The notes under the pieces were generated by a model. That model was given only the letters and a program-made list of their open reading frames with translations. It made no database searches and was not told the origin of the DNA. From Mucilaginibacter sp. UR6-11 (GTDB lineage Bacteria; Bacteroidota; Bacteroidia; Sphingobacteriales; Sphingobacteriaceae), in contig NZ_JAJIWO010000002.1 in the NCBI RefSeq assembly GCF_020880695.1, positions 370,334 to 434,333 on the forward strand: a stretch of 64,000 bases of DNA, read 5' to 3'. The position numbers and the translations under genes are program-made. This document shows positions 44,916-55,044 of the stretch, one piece after another; within the stretch, counting starts at the first letter, position 1, and each line of letters starts with the position of its first letter.

Positions 44916-47126
44916 ATGAATGCAACCTCAGCCTGGCTGTTATCTGCCAATTCAAAACTAAATAATCCTGACCTCACTGCTGTTTATGAACAGCAGGCGG
45001 CAGCTTATTCCTTCAAAGTTTACCTGATTGATGACTCATGCTGGCTGGTTGCTGCCTGGCCCAAAGGTAGTCGGATCGCTTTCCGCATTGCCTATTCGCC
45101 TAACGACCGCCTTGAGCTTATAAAGGTTCTGGAGAAGGATCAATATATTACTTTCCGTATCGCGTCGCTAATGGGTGAGTACGAGGCTGTGATTCAGTTA
45201 CCTGCCGGTGAAAATCCCGTGCTGCACCTGACGACAACGCTGAAAGCAGCGGCACCACTCTTGTTTCCTTACTGGCCAAGGGATATCGTATTACTGGGCG
45301 CGGCGGGCAGCGATGTACTGGCCGAGGGCGAGATCAAAGTCAGCCAGGTGGGCACCCGGTCCGGGCAGCTATATTTTAATCTAACCCGTCCGAAGGCCGG
45401 CTCGGTGCTTTATCTGCAGAACCTGACTGCGCTGGCAGACTATAACCAGGATACAGAAACCTCGGCGGGTGATACCGTTGGCGGCGAATGGCCTGAGATC
45501 GGTTTCGCACTGCCGCCGACTTTGAAAAATAAACCATTGGAGGCCGGAAAAAGCTATGTATTAAGCGATGCATTTATTGCGTTTTCTGAAGAGGTGCCTA
45601 AAGATGAACCGGAAATGGTAAGGCAATACCTTGACCTGCTGGCAGCTGTATATTTACAGTTGCCGAAGCCGGAAACAACCTATATGCATTGGCCGGATAT
45701 CCTGCAAAAAGGCTTGACGGATCTGACAGACAGCCCCGGCTGCTGGTCGCAGGTAGATGGCAATCATTATTTTAATGCTTATGTCTGCGATTATGCTACC
45801 CCGCCGGAGATCATGGTACAGCTGGCTGTGTTATTGCCTTTGCTGGATTACGTAGAATGGAACGACGGACAGCTGGAGGTCATGAAAAAAATCAAGGACG
45901 GCCTGCCGGCTTTTTATAATAAAGAACTCGGTACGATTATGCGCTGGCACCCCAAAGTGGCAGATACTATGGAAGGGGAGGAAGAGCATAAAAAGCCAAT
46001 GGTGATGGATTCCTGGTATTTGCAGCATCCGTTACTTAACCTTTCCCGTTTGGCACTTAAAGGAGATAAGATGGCCGAAAAACTGTTCCTCGACTCCCTG
46101 GATTTTGCTATCAAAGTTGCTCACCATTTTGATTATGCCTGGCCTGTATTTTACAAAATGGATACACTGGAAGTGGTAAAAGCAGAAACCCAGCCCGGTA
46201 AAGGCGGTGAAAAAGATGTGCCGGGATTGTACGCGCACATCATGCTCCAAGCCTGGGAGTTAACCGGTAATAAACGCTATTTGGCCGAGGCTGAAAAAGC
46301 CGCGTTGCGATTGAAGGGGCTCGGTTTCGAGTTGTTTTACCAGGCCAATAATACTTCCTTTTCGGCCGGTGCCTTGCTGCGTTTGTATAAGGTCACCAAA
46401 AAGGAAGTTTATAAAGAATTAAGTTATTTATGCATGGCCAATGTGTTTAAGAACGTTAGCCTGTGGGATTGCAACTACGGTTACGGGAAAAACTTCCCTT
46501 CCTTTTTTGCTTTATTCCCGCTTAACGATGCGCCTTACACGGCGGTTTATGAAGAGCAGGAAGTATTCTGTGCCTTTCATGATTACCTGCGGCATGCTGA
46601 GGGCCAGGATATCCTCCCATCGTTAAGGTTATTGATAGCAGAATATATCCGTTTTCTGGTTGACCGGGCAGTATATTATTATCCTACGATGTTGCCCAAA
46701 GAAATGCTCTCGGACGAAGTTAAGACCGGCGAGGTAGACCCTAATCTTTGGATAGCGCTGGAGGATATGCATGATGGCTGGGAAAAATCCGGTGAAGTGG
46801 GCCAGGAAGTTTATGGTGCCGGCAATGCATTTGGTATCCTGCCGCGCCATTATATGCAGGTGGAGGGCCAGCCCTTCATGATCTATACTGACTATCCGAC
46901 CTATGGCTTTTCACCGAAAAAGCACCGCCCGGCTGCCTTTAAACTGGCCGGAGACCCGCGGCTTAGTTGCAGGCTGATGCTGGTGAAGACGGATAAGGGT
47001 AAAATGCCCGAATTCGCGGTAACTTTAAACGGTAGTAAATCTATTATTAAAGGAAAAAAAACTAAAGCGGGCCACCTGGAATTTGCCGTTCCGGGTGACG
47101 GCGAAATTCGAATTAACTGGAAATGA
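44916..47126 (+). CDS. Large cytoplasmic protein with predicted (alpha/alpha)6 barrel, unknown function
   Basis: 736 residues, no signal peptide. The first 230 residues look like a beta-sandwich (VYLIDDSCWLVAAWPKGSRI, TFRIASLMGEYEAVIQLPAG). The middle and C-terminal parts are helical repeats with HIMLQAWELTGNKRYLAEAEKAA, the pattern of six-hairpin glycosidase-like barrels such as those in glucoamylase or glucosyl-hydrolase families. No clear catalytic acid pair can be assigned. It lies between the catalase and the pyrophosphatase gene, unlike typical secreted CAZymes. Confidence 0.6.
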   Translation: MNATSAWLLSANSKLNNPDLTAVYEQQAAAYSFKVYLIDDSCWLVAAWPKGSRIAFRIAYSPNDRLELIKVLEKDQYITFRIASLMGEYEAVIQLPAGENPVLHLTTTLKAAAPLLFPYWPRDIVLLGAAGSDVLAEGEIKVSQVGTRSGQLYFNLTRPKAGSVLYLQNLTALADYNQDTETSAGDTVGGEWPEIGFALPPTLKNKPLEAGKSYVLSDAFIAFSEEVPKDEPEMVRQYLDLLAAVYLQLPKPETTYMHWPDILQKGLTDLTDSPGCWSQVDGNHYFNAYVCDYATPPEIMVQLAVLLPLLDYVEWNDGQLEVMKKIKDGLPAFYNKELGTIMRWHPKVADTMEGEEEHKKPMVMDSWYLQHPLLNLSRLALKGDKMAEKLFLDSLDFAIKVAHHFDYAWPVFYKMDTLEVVKAETQPGKGGEKDVPGLYAHIMLQAWELTGNKRYLAEAEKAALRLKGLGFELFYQANNTSFSAGALLRLYKVTKKEVYKELSYLCMANVFKNVSLWDCNYGYGKNFPSFFALFPLNDAPYTAVYEEQEVFCAFHDYLRHAEGQDILPSLRLLIAEYIRFLVDRAVYYYPTMLPKEMLSDEVKTGEVDPNLWIALEDMHDGWEKSGEVGQEVYGAGNAFGILPRHYMQVEGQPFMIYTDYPTYGFSPKKHRPAAFKLAGDPRLSCRLMLVKTDKGKMPEFAVTLNGSKSIIKGKKTKAGHLEFAVPGDGEIRINWK

Positions 47127-47249
47127 ACCCGGCAAGAGATGTGAACAGTTTCGGGGATACCAAACTCAAATTGCAGAAGCAATTTTACAGTCGCTAAAAA
47201 ATGGAGGATCAAGATAGCAAAAGGAAAGTGACCTGACACGATATATTGA

Positions 47250-47309
47250 ATGGATACCGTCGAAGAATCAAAACGCAAATCAGGCACCCGTAAATCCAAA
47301 ACAAGCTAA
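47250..47309 (+). CDS. 19-residue basic leader frame before the pyrophosphatase gene
   Basis: ATG at 47250 opens MDTVEESKRKSGTRKSKTS and stops one base before the pyrophosphatase ATG at 47311. It is very basic and Ser/Thr-rich. The tight junction suggests translational coupling; it may also be chance. Confidence 0.3.
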   Translation: MDTVEESKRKSGTRKSKTS

Positions 47310-47310
47310 T

Positions 47311-47796
47311 ATGTCAGCAATTTCCGAAAAAACGATAACAGCCCTCATCGAATGCCCTAAAGGTTATAATCAAAAGTTTGATTACGAACCGGAAACCCAG
47401 CGGTTCAGGTTGAGTAAGATACTGCCTGCAGGGTTAGTGTTTCCGTTCGACTTCGGCATGATCCCGGGAACCAAAGGGGAGGACGGCGATCCGCTGGACA
47501 TCATTGTGATTTCGGAAAGCGGGACCTTTCTCGGTTGCCTGATCGATTGCCGGGTAATTGGTGCTTTAAAGGCCGAACAGACCGAGCGTAACGGCGACAC
47601 TGTGCGTAATGACCGTTTTATAGGTATACCGGAAGTTTCACAGTTGTTTTCAGCGATAACCACCCTGGCAGAGCTGCCCGAAGCGATCCTTAGCCAACTG
47701 GAAGCTTTTTTTAAAAACTATAACGAGCAGGCGGGGAAAGAATTTAAAGTAACCGCGCGTCTAACCGCCGGGCAGGCCGCCAAACTATTAGCTTAA
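47311..47796 (+). CDS. Inorganic pyrophosphatase (type I)
   Basis: 161 residues. The EDGDPLDIIVIS segment is the PPase signature with three metal-binding Asp; ECPKGYNQKFDYEPE matches the family start and FPFDFGMIPG the substrate loop. It hydrolyses pyrophosphate to phosphate in the cytoplasm. The family usually has 170-220 residues, so this is a short variant. A phosphate permease of the PiT class lies 700 bases downstream. Confidence 0.88.
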   Translation: MSAISEKTITALIECPKGYNQKFDYEPETQRFRLSKILPAGLVFPFDFGMIPGTKGEDGDPLDIIVISESGTFLGCLIDCRVIGALKAEQTERNGDTVRNDRFIGIPEVSQLFSAITTLAELPEAILSQLEAFFKNYNEQAGKEFKVTARLTAGQAAKLLA

Positions 47797-47847
47797 AAAT
47801 CAACAATACACGGCAGAAACGAATTGATTAGAATTTAAATAATTACT

Positions 47848-48333
47848 ATGAAACTGCTACTAATAATTTTTGGTGAGGGCAAGGACCTCAATGCGCTGCA
47901 AATGAGCAGCCGCGGTATTGTCATGTTTTTTATCGCGTTGATCCTGATCCGTATATCCGGACGGCGGTCGTTTGGTGTGCGGACGCCATTGGATAACATT
48001 ATCACTATTTCGCTTGGGGCGGTAATGAGTCGTGCCATCGTTGGTGCGTCAGATTTTGTGCCGGTGGTGGTGTGCTGTTTGGTGATCGTTTTGCTTCACC
48101 GGCTATTTGGCTGGCTGATCGCGCACAGCAAAGCTTTTGGCAAATTTATTGAAGGCGACAAGATGGTGTTGTTTGAACACGGCCAATTTAAGCCGGATAT
48201 TATGAAGAAAGCGCTGGTTTGCCAGGAGGATATTATGCAGGGTGTACGAAAGTCTGCGCTGACGGAAGATATGACAAAGATAGAGAAGGTATATATGGAA
48301 CGAAATGGCGAGATCAGCTCCATGCGTAAATAA
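47848..48333 (+). CDS. DUF421 (YetF-like) membrane protein
   Basis: 161 residues: two or three membrane helices in the N-terminal half (RGIVMFFIALILIRISGRRSFG) and the soluble C-terminal domain with KMVLFEHGQFKPDIMKKALV. In Bacillus the family member YetF/YrbG-type proteins insert into membranes and are linked to stress or spore germination roles. Lies between the pyrophosphatase and the phosphate transporter. Function here unknown. Confidence 0.85.
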   Translation: MKLLLIIFGEGKDLNALQMSSRGIVMFFIALILIRISGRRSFGVRTPLDNIITISLGAVMSRAIVGASDFVPVVVCCLVIVLLHRLFGWLIAHSKAFGKFIEGDKMVLFEHGQFKPDIMKKALVCQEDIMQGVRKSALTEDMTKIEKVYMERNGEISSMRK

Positions 48334-48523
48334 TAAAAATCATGGCTTTTAAAGATTTGGAATCCTACCGGTTTTTAAGTCCCATTTTTTAATGACAGCC
48401 TGTGTCAAAAACATTTTCAATCAGACCAGATCAAACCTTATAGCGTAACAATTTGTTAACCTGTAATTCAGTTTAAAGAAATGTGAATTGTTGTTATTTG
48501 ATTTTACGGTACAATCCAGTTAT

Positions 48524-49948
48524 ATGCATCAAACCATTCTTATGGTCTCTTCCCCGTTTCTTGGCCAGATAGACCTGAGTGGTTATCTGCTTGTAGTATT
48601 CGTGATTTGTATCCTGGCCGTTATTGGCTTTGAATTTGTCAATGGTTTTCATGACACCGCCAACGCAGTGGCAACTGTTATTTATACCAAAGCGCTTAAA
48701 CCGGGTTATGCCATTCCCTGGTCAGGCACCTGGAACTTTCTCGGGGTGTTTTTAGGTGGCGTTACTGTAGCAATGGGCATCTTGAAACTGGTGCCGTTGG
48801 ATGCCTTAATGACCCTGCCCGTAAGTGTAGGGGCCTGCCTGGTGCTGGCAGTGCTTTTCTCTTCCATCGTCTGGAACCTGGGTACCTGGTATCTGGGCAT
48901 CCCCTGTTCCAGCTCGCATACCATGATCGGATCGATGATCGGGGCGGGACTGGCATTTACGTTTTACTATAACGGGCCCGGCGTAAACTGGGGGAAAGCC
49001 GGCGAGATCGGCTCGTCCTTAATTTTATCGCCTATCATTGGCTTCGGTGCTGCTGCCTTGCTAATGCTGTTCCTTAAGCATGTCACCAAATCACACGCAC
49101 TGTTTCATATTCCCAAAGGCGAAAATGACCGGCCGCCTATCCATATCCGGCTGTTGCTGATTACCACCTGCACACTGGTAAGTTTTTTTCATGGCAGTAA
49201 TGACGGTCAAAAAGGGGTAGGTCTGTTTATGCTGATTCTTATCGCTTTCCTGCCCGCCCGGTTTGCCGTTAATCATGCAGTAGCTGCGGACAAGGTATCA
49301 GCTGCTCTTAACCAAACCGAGCAGGTTGTTAACCTCAGAACAGGAAGCCAGGCCGAAAACAAACCCGTTTTGGCAGAACTGTTAGCGGCAGTTAAACAAA
49401 CCAAAATCGCATTAGCCGCCAAAAATGAAACAGATGTAGCTAAAACTTACCATTACCGTAAACAGGTGGAAGGTTTGGTAAAGGATATCAGGGCACTGGT
49501 TAAAGACAACCGCGTCAAACTGTCAACCGGAGATCAGGCTACCCTCAGCGCCGCCGCAGGCGAGCTGGAAAAGGTTACTGATTTTGCTCCTGTTTGGGTC
49601 ATCGCAATCATTTCTCTTTCGCTCGGCCTTGGCACCATGGTTGGCTGGAAACGGATTGTAGTTACCATTGGTGAAAAGATAGGCAATGAGCACCTGAACT
49701 ACGCGCAAGGTGCCAGTTCTGAAATTGTGGCCGCAGCTACAATCGGGCTCAGTACAGGCTTTGGCCTGCCGGTTAGCACTACGCACGTGCTCTCCAGCGG
49801 TATTGCTGGCGCAATGGTTGCTTCAGGGGGCAAGGGCAACCTCAACAACAAAACTTTAAAAAATATCGCCCTGGCATGGGTACTTACGCTGCCGGTTGCA
49901 ATAATTTTAGCATTTTTATTGTTTATGTTATTCCACCTGTTTATTTAA
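48524..49948 (+). CDS. Inorganic phosphate transporter, PiT family
   Basis: 474 residues from the ATG at 48524; TTG codons further upstream are in frame but unlikely. The PiT hallmarks GFHDTANAVATVIYTKAL and the C-terminal half repeat GASSEIVAAATIGLSTGFGLPVSTTH are present. A hydrophilic, partly coiled-coil loop of about 110 residues (AADKVSAALNQTEQVV to FAPVWV) lies between the two halves. It imports phosphate with a cation. The UspA gene follows after 10 bases, indicating cotranscription. Confidence 0.93.
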   Translation: MHQTILMVSSPFLGQIDLSGYLLVVFVICILAVIGFEFVNGFHDTANAVATVIYTKALKPGYAIPWSGTWNFLGVFLGGVTVAMGILKLVPLDALMTLPVSVGACLVLAVLFSSIVWNLGTWYLGIPCSSSHTMIGSMIGAGLAFTFYYNGPGVNWGKAGEIGSSLILSPIIGFGAAALLMLFLKHVTKSHALFHIPKGENDRPPIHIRLLLITTCTLVSFFHGSNDGQKGVGLFMLILIAFLPARFAVNHAVAADKVSAALNQTEQVVNLRTGSQAENKPVLAELLAAVKQTKIALAAKNETDVAKTYHYRKQVEGLVKDIRALVKDNRVKLSTGDQATLSAAAGELEKVTDFAPVWVIAIISLSLGLGTMVGWKRIVVTIGEKIGNEHLNYAQGASSEIVAAATIGLSTGFGLPVSTTHVLSSGIAGAMVASGGKGNLNNKTLKNIALAWVLTLPVAIILAFLLFMLFHLFI

Positions 49949-49958
49949 CCGCTGTCAC

Positions 49959-50780
49959 ATGAAACAGATACTCGTAGCCACCGATTTTTCGAAAAGCGCC
50001 GCAAACGCCATGGCTTATGCGATGGATTTGGCCAGCGTACTTAATGCTAACGTTTGCGCCATCCATGCCATCCATCCAACCGAAGGGATCAATAACAGTA
50101 CCTATAATGCAATCTTTATAGAAGATTATTATAACAATAAAAGACAGGCGCTAAAAGACTGGGTTATTCAATTTGCCCAAAACGATGCCTATAAAGCTGT
50201 TAACGTTACCACGCTTTGTGACGTCGGATTTTTAAAAAATGTAATCACCCGTTATGTTGATGCGCATCCGGTAACGCTGTTGATAATGGGGATTACCGGC
50301 GCCACCGGCATTACCGGTATTGTAGGCAGCAACGCCAGTATGATAGTGTCTAAAATAAAAACGCCAACCCTTATTATTCCGCTTGAAAGTCATTTCTCCA
50401 AAGTACCGATGATCACCCTGGCTACAGATTATGAAACCAAGCTGTCCGCTGTGGATATTAATGCGCTGAATGAGCTGATTAAAGCGTTTGGCTCTAAAAA
50501 AATGCAGGTATTATATGTTGCCGACAAAGTTGATGATAAACATATCCAGACCGGTGAAACCAGGCTGCGGGCGCTGATCCCGCATACCGAACTGGTATTT
50601 AACTATATCAGTAACAGCAGCGCCTTAAACGGCATCATGGAATTTATCGACTCTGATCATACAGACATCCTGTGCCTGGTGAGGCATCACCACAATATCG
50701 TTTACCGGCTGTTTACCCGCAGCACCGTTAACCAGGTAATGAACAAATCAGTAAGGGCCATACTGGTGTTGCACGAGTAG
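49959..50780 (+). CDS. Universal stress protein with two UspA domains
   Basis: 273 residues with two Usp folds. The first (starting QILVATDFSKSAANAMAYAM) has the nucleotide loop GITGATGITGIVGSNASMIV. The second has a shorter HHHNIVYRLFTRSTVNQVMN end that lacks the Gly-rich loop. It modulates stress survival, probably by binding ATP. Encoded 10 bases after the phosphate transporter. Confidence 0.9.
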   Translation: MKQILVATDFSKSAANAMAYAMDLASVLNANVCAIHAIHPTEGINNSTYNAIFIEDYYNNKRQALKDWVIQFAQNDAYKAVNVTTLCDVGFLKNVITRYVDAHPVTLLIMGITGATGITGIVGSNASMIVSKIKTPTLIIPLESHFSKVPMITLATDYETKLSAVDINALNELIKAFGSKKMQVLYVADKVDDKHIQTGETRLRALIPHTELVFNYISNSSALNGIMEFIDSDHTDILCLVRHHHNIVYRLFTRSTVNQVMNKSVRAILVLHE

Positions 50781-50978
50781 TTGATCCCGGTCTCTGTAGC
50801 ATCTTAGTGAACTTACGCGAGGCAACCATGCACATCATAAGCCCATAAAGAAGATTGGATTTTTTCTTTGAGTTCATCAGGCTGTTTTACCAGAGTAGGA
50901 CGGCATTTTATTTAGATTTCTTAATTTAGTAGTGCAGTGACAATACCGCTCGCTCGTTTCAATTATAAACGTATAACC

Positions 50979-51866
50979 ATGAGCCAAATAAAAAAAGAAG
51001 ACATCAGGCAGGAAGTGTTTGACTTATATGATGATTATGCACATAACCGGCTTGACAGGCGTGGTTTTGTGGAAAAGTTATCTCTTTATGCAGTTGGCGG
51101 TTTAACCGTACCGGCGATGATGAGTTTCCTGATGCCGGATTATCAGGGTAACATACAGATCAGGCAGGATGATCCGCGGCTGAAATCAGAATATATCAAA
51201 TATGACTCGCCAAAGGGAGGCGGAACGATTAAGGCATTATTGTCAAAACCTGTTGCTGCCAACAAGAAGCTTGGAGGCATTATCGTCGTTCATGAAAATC
51301 GGGGCTTAAACCCTTATATCGAAGATGTAGCTAGGCGGGCTGCGCTTGCGGGATTTATTTCGCTTGCACCCGATGCCCTGACGCCGCTTGGCGGTTACCC
51401 GGGTAATGATGACGCGGGACGTGAGTTGCAAAGTAAAAGGGACCCCAAAGAAATGCAGGAAGATTTTATTGCAGCCTATAGTTACCTTAAAAATCACCCC
51501 GACTGTAACGGGAAGGTGGGCGTGGTAGGTTTTTGTTATGGGGGCGGCATAGCCAATATGATGGCCGTCAGGATACCGGACCTGGCCGCAGCGGTGCCTT
51601 TTTATGGTAGCCAGCCTGCTGTTGAAGATGTGCCCAAAATTAAAGCGCTGCTGCTGTTGCACTATGCATCGCTGGATACCCGTATAACTGGGGGCTGGCC
51701 GGCTTATGAGGCTGCGTTAAAAGCAAATGGCAAAAAATACCAGGCCTATATTTATGAAAACGTGAATCATGGCTTCCATAACGATACGACACCCCGTTAT
51801 GATAAGGCCGCTGCCGAACTCGCCTGGAAACGTACCATTGATTTTTTTAATGAGTATTTGAAATAG
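50979..51866 (+). CDS. Dienelactone hydrolase family protein with Tat-like signal
   Basis: 295 residues from the ATG at 50979; a GTG at 50937 would add 14 residues without family support. The N-terminus has a twin-arginine pattern [19 protein letters not shown], typical for this exported subgroup. The alpha/beta hydrolase core has nucleophile Cys in VGFCYGGG, and Asp and His in DTRITGG and NHGFHND. Family members cleave dienelactones or related esters. A terminator follows. Confidence 0.88.
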   Translation: MSQIKKEDIRQEVFDLYDDYAHNRLDRRGFVEKLSLYAVGGLTVPAMMSFLMPDYQGNIQIRQDDPRLKSEYIKYDSPKGGGTIKALLSKPVAANKKLGGIIVVHENRGLNPYIEDVARRAALAGFISLAPDALTPLGGYPGNDDAGRELQSKRDPKEMQEDFIAAYSYLKNHPDCNGKVGVVGFCYGGGIANMMAVRIPDLAAAVPFYGSQPAVEDVPKIKALLLLHYASLDTRITGGWPAYEAALKANGKKYQAYIYENVNHGFHNDTTPRYDKAAAELAWKRTIDFFNEYLK

Positions 51867-51900
51867 TACACCTCCGGTACATATAGCATTAAGATGAAGA

Positions 51901-51935
51901 GCTTCAGGTCGAAAAGATTTGAGGCTTTTTATTTT
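51901..51935 (+). terminator. Terminator after the dienelactone hydrolase gene
   Basis: 10-bp stem with three G-U pairs (arms 51901-51910 and 51916-51925), GAAAA loop, then a T-rich run. Confidence 0.7.
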
Positions 51936-52055
51936 TGGATTGGCATTTTTAAGGCGATGCTATGCCACAGCAAGTATTTCATCGGTATTGGTAAATATAG
52001 TATATTAAATACCCGGGGAATATTTTGAAATTCAACCTTTATAAATAGTTAAAAG

Positions 52056-53159
52056 ATGACAAATAAAAGCTGCCTGCTTATTGGTGCCGTATTAACAATA
52101 GCCTTTAATATCAATAAGCTTCAGGCTCAAAGTACAGCCGACCGGTGGATACGGCCGGCGCACTCAAAAAGCGCGGCCATATGGGGCATAAAAAACGGTA
52201 TAGTATTTAGTATCTGGCCATCACCTATTGAAGGGACGGATCAGGAAAACACTGGTGGCCCGCGGGGGTTGATAAGGGTAGGTTATGAAAGTAAAGGCAC
52301 CATATATCATATCAATTACCTGGCGGTTGAGCCTGTGGTTGACGACAAAATGGAATTTAGTGAAATATCGCCCTCGCAGATCGATAGCCGTTGGGGCAAG
52401 CTGATGTGGGCCGGTAACGACCCAACCCAAACAGATTATTTCCCCGCTGCCAAAACCCGCGGAGCGATCTCGCATCCTGATAGCCAACATCCCGGGGTTG
52501 AAGAATTGTCTGTATACCTGTTTATGGAGCGCTTTATGAATGGGGCGCATCCCTACTTAAGACTTTCCATCCGTAGCGACCGCCCTGAGGAACTGGGCAT
52601 AGAGATCTTTAATCATAAGGAAAGCGCGCGGATGCAGCGTTGCGCCATTACTGCGACCATGGGCAATTATTCGCGGTTAAGGAATTTGTATTTAAAAGAT
52701 GGGGTGGTAAGTGCGAAAGAGCTTTATAAAGGATTTGATGGGATTGATTTTATTGAAAAGCAAAGTTATCCCCTGCAACAAATGCTGAGAGATGATAACG
52801 CCGACTTTATTGCAATTGCCGCCCCTGATGAAGACTTTGCCAGCCTGACTTCATGGCCGCAGGATAAGGCCTACCTGGCCAAAGCAGGCTGGCGTTACCG
52901 GCCCGATGTAAAATTTACCCAGTACTGGCGCAAAGAAAGTGCTAAATATGATCCGTCGCTGATGATCCGCGTGAACGGCAGGGCCAAATACTGGAGCGGC
53001 GCCAGCCCAAACCCCAATGATTATGTTAACATACCCGGCGGACCGGCATTTGAAAATTTTGAACTGCGCGAAAATTATTATCCCGGGGAGAAGTTTTATT
53101 ACGGCATAACTACTAAAACCCCGCAGCAGCTGGTAAGATCGCTAAAGGATAAACAGTAA
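52056..53159 (+). CDS. Secreted protein of unknown function
   Basis: 367 residues with a signal peptide (ending LQAQSTADRW). The mature part is a predicted beta-sandwich rich in aromatic residues (AIWGIKNGIVFSIWPSPIEG, YLFMERFMNGAHPYLRLSIR) and resembles carbohydrate-active or carbohydrate-binding secreted proteins of Bacteroidota. No catalytic family can be named. It converges on a GH43-like gene, which suggests a related polysaccharide role. Confidence 0.6.
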   Translation: MTNKSCLLIGAVLTIAFNINKLQAQSTADRWIRPAHSKSAAIWGIKNGIVFSIWPSPIEGTDQENTGGPRGLIRVGYESKGTIYHINYLAVEPVVDDKMEFSEISPSQIDSRWGKLMWAGNDPTQTDYFPAAKTRGAISHPDSQHPGVEELSVYLFMERFMNGAHPYLRLSIRSDRPEELGIEIFNHKESARMQRCAITATMGNYSRLRNLYLKDGVVSAKELYKGFDGIDFIEKQSYPLQQMLRDDNADFIAIAAPDEDFASLTSWPQDKAYLAKAGWRYRPDVKFTQYWRKESAKYDPSLMIRVNGRAKYWSGASPNPNDYVNIPGGPAFENFELRENYYPGEKFYYGITTKTPQQLVRSLKDKQ

Positions 53160-53287
53160 TTAAGCGCTATCTGGTGATTTATTTAGGGACCTTAAAGTTG
53201 CTTGGAAAAATCGGTTATGTTTGAAAGTGTTTTTGCCGGTTAACTAGGTTTAACTTATAGTCTAATTATCAGCATGTCCTCTGTTAT

Positions 53288-54403
53288 TTATTTGCTATTG
53301 GGATAAGCCTCACGCAAGGCATCCGCCTCGGTTGTGGTTAATTGTGAGACACTGCCATGCCGCGCATCAGGCGGCAGCGAGATGTCTTTTTCAATGGTCC
53401 AATGGAACAGGTCGGGAGAAGAAGAGATGCCATATTGGTCGGCCATTGGGTAATCATAGAATAATAACCAGCCGGGTTTAATTGGGTCTTTCATTACGCT
53501 TGGCCCTTCTGTAATTGTAGGAGCTATCTGGCCGTTGTTTAATGGCCCGTCATAAACCTGATAAGGACCCACTATATTTTTAGAAGTCGCCAATCGTATT
53601 CCGCGACGCTCGCCGGTTTTAACACCAAACTCTTCTTCTTTGTGAAACAGATAATAGGTATCCCCTTGCTTTATTAAAGTGCCGTCAATTACCGAGTAAG
53701 ATGGCGCAAACAATATCTTTGCCGGGGTAAAGGTTTTCCAGTCGGTTGTTTTGCAATACCAAAGCCTGCTTTTTTTCCAGCCGGCATCCTCATAGGAGGA
53801 CGACCAGAAGAGTGTATATTCTTTGGTGGCCTCATCATAAAAATACTCAGGAGCCCAAATGTTTCTTACCAAATTGCCGGCTTCATCACGCACGTCCTTC
53901 ATCAGGTGCAGCGCCCGTTCAAACTGCCAATGGATGAGGTCTTTTGAAGTGGCGTAAATACAAGCCGGGCCAAGTGTTTGACGATCTGCCCTGTTACCGT
54001 CGCCACCTGTTGCCACGAGGCGCCAAAGTCCGTCGGGCCTGCGATGTATAAACTGGTCGCGCATGGTTTGGTCCCATATGGGTTTATTATCATTTAAAGG
54101 TGTCCAGTGGCGGCCATCTGTTGATAGGGCAATATGTAATTGCGCTATCAGCATGGGGTTGGGCAGGGGCACCTCAACTGTCTCTCCTTTAGCGTTAATC
54201 TCAATACGGGTAGGGTAGCGCTGGCGAAAGTAGGTTAGCATCCAAACCTTTCCACGATTTTTCACCGGCCTGCCAGGCTGTGCCCCGGCAGAGGATAAAG
54301 AGGCCATGAGCAAAATAACTATTCCGGCTTTTATAATCAATCCAATCGTTTTGGCCCGTGAAAATGTCGCGTCCCCGGCAGGTTTCAATAAATTTTCTTC
54401 CAT
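53288..54403 (-). CDS. Secreted glycoside hydrolase, GH43/GH117-like beta-propeller
   Basis: 371 residues from the ATG at 54403 (MEENLLKPAGDATF), followed by a signal anchor ending SSAGAQPG; the longer frame to 54487 adds a non-signal peptide. Five-bladed propeller blades: HRRPDGLWRLVATGG, WAPEYFYDEATKEYTLFWSS, YSVIDGTLIKQGDTYYLFHK and TEGPSVMKDPIKPGWLLFYD. The pattern fits families acting on arabinose- or galactose-containing glycans. It is outside an obvious SusC/SusD cluster. Confidence 0.75.
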   Translation of the reverse strand: MEENLLKPAGDATFSRAKTIGLIIKAGIVILLMASLSSAGAQPGRPVKNRGKVWMLTYFRQRYPTRIEINAKGETVEVPLPNPMLIAQLHIALSTDGRHWTPLNDNKPIWDQTMRDQFIHRRPDGLWRLVATGGDGNRADRQTLGPACIYATSKDLIHWQFERALHLMKDVRDEAGNLVRNIWAPEYFYDEATKEYTLFWSSSYEDAGWKKSRLWYCKTTDWKTFTPAKILFAPSYSVIDGTLIKQGDTYYLFHKEEEFGVKTGERRGIRLATSKNIVGPYQVYDGPLNNGQIAPTITEGPSVMKDPIKPGWLLFYDYPMADQYGISSSPDLFHWTIEKDISLPPDARHGSVSQLTTTEADALREAYPNSK

Positions 54404-54487
54404 ATTATAATTTATGTATAGCGGCAATAATGCCTGCTCCGATTTAGCCAGCTTGTGGTGCAATTTAGGTAATGTGATGCAAATCAA

Positions 54488-55044
54488 GCATTAAACATAT
54501 ATAGAATTCCGGCTTAAGATCGGGAATCAAGCAAAAAAAAGCGCTTTATTGGACGATGGCCTGTTTTTTTTCTGCTAGACAAATGCAGGCGCGATGTTCG
54601 TCAATGCATTGATAGTAAGTGCAATAGAGTGGATTTGATATCAGCATTTTTGGCAAAAAATTTTCTATAAAAGATATTTTTAATAGTTTTTTTTAAAAAA
54701 ATATAAATATTGTAAATATTTGATAATTTTATGCAACCTATATTTTAAAACAATTGTGCTAAACCTTTTTCATCTGGGCTTATCATGAACAAAGAAAAGT
54801 CATGGTAAATCCTTCTAAAGATATTCTTACACCAACCTGTCTTAGCTACCGGCATTTTATAGGCAGCTGTGCTTTTGCACCTGATTTTCAAAGTACAATT
54901 ATCTGGCCCGGGGGCACCATTAAAACCTATACCCGGACATACTATAAACGTTAAATTAAATTCTGGCATAAACACAGGCTATGGCTATCCCTTATGGCTT
55001 TAGCGGAGATTACGCTAATATAAATTATTGATTAATACAGCTAT
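54488..55044. promoter_or_regulatory. Intergenic region upstream of the giant adhesin gene
   Basis: 557 bases without a convincing gene; a 76-residue minus-strand frame at 54745-54975 has no recognisable features. The segment 54655-54745 is nearly pure A/T and contains a 7-bp inverted repeat (54705-54711 and 54715-54721). Such AT-rich DNA could be a bent promoter or a binding site for a nucleoid protein acting on the adhesin gene. Confidence 0.4.

Noticed and set aside
54745..54975. 76-residue minus-strand gene upstream of the adhesin
   Set aside because: No domain, signal or ribosome-binding site; probably chance.
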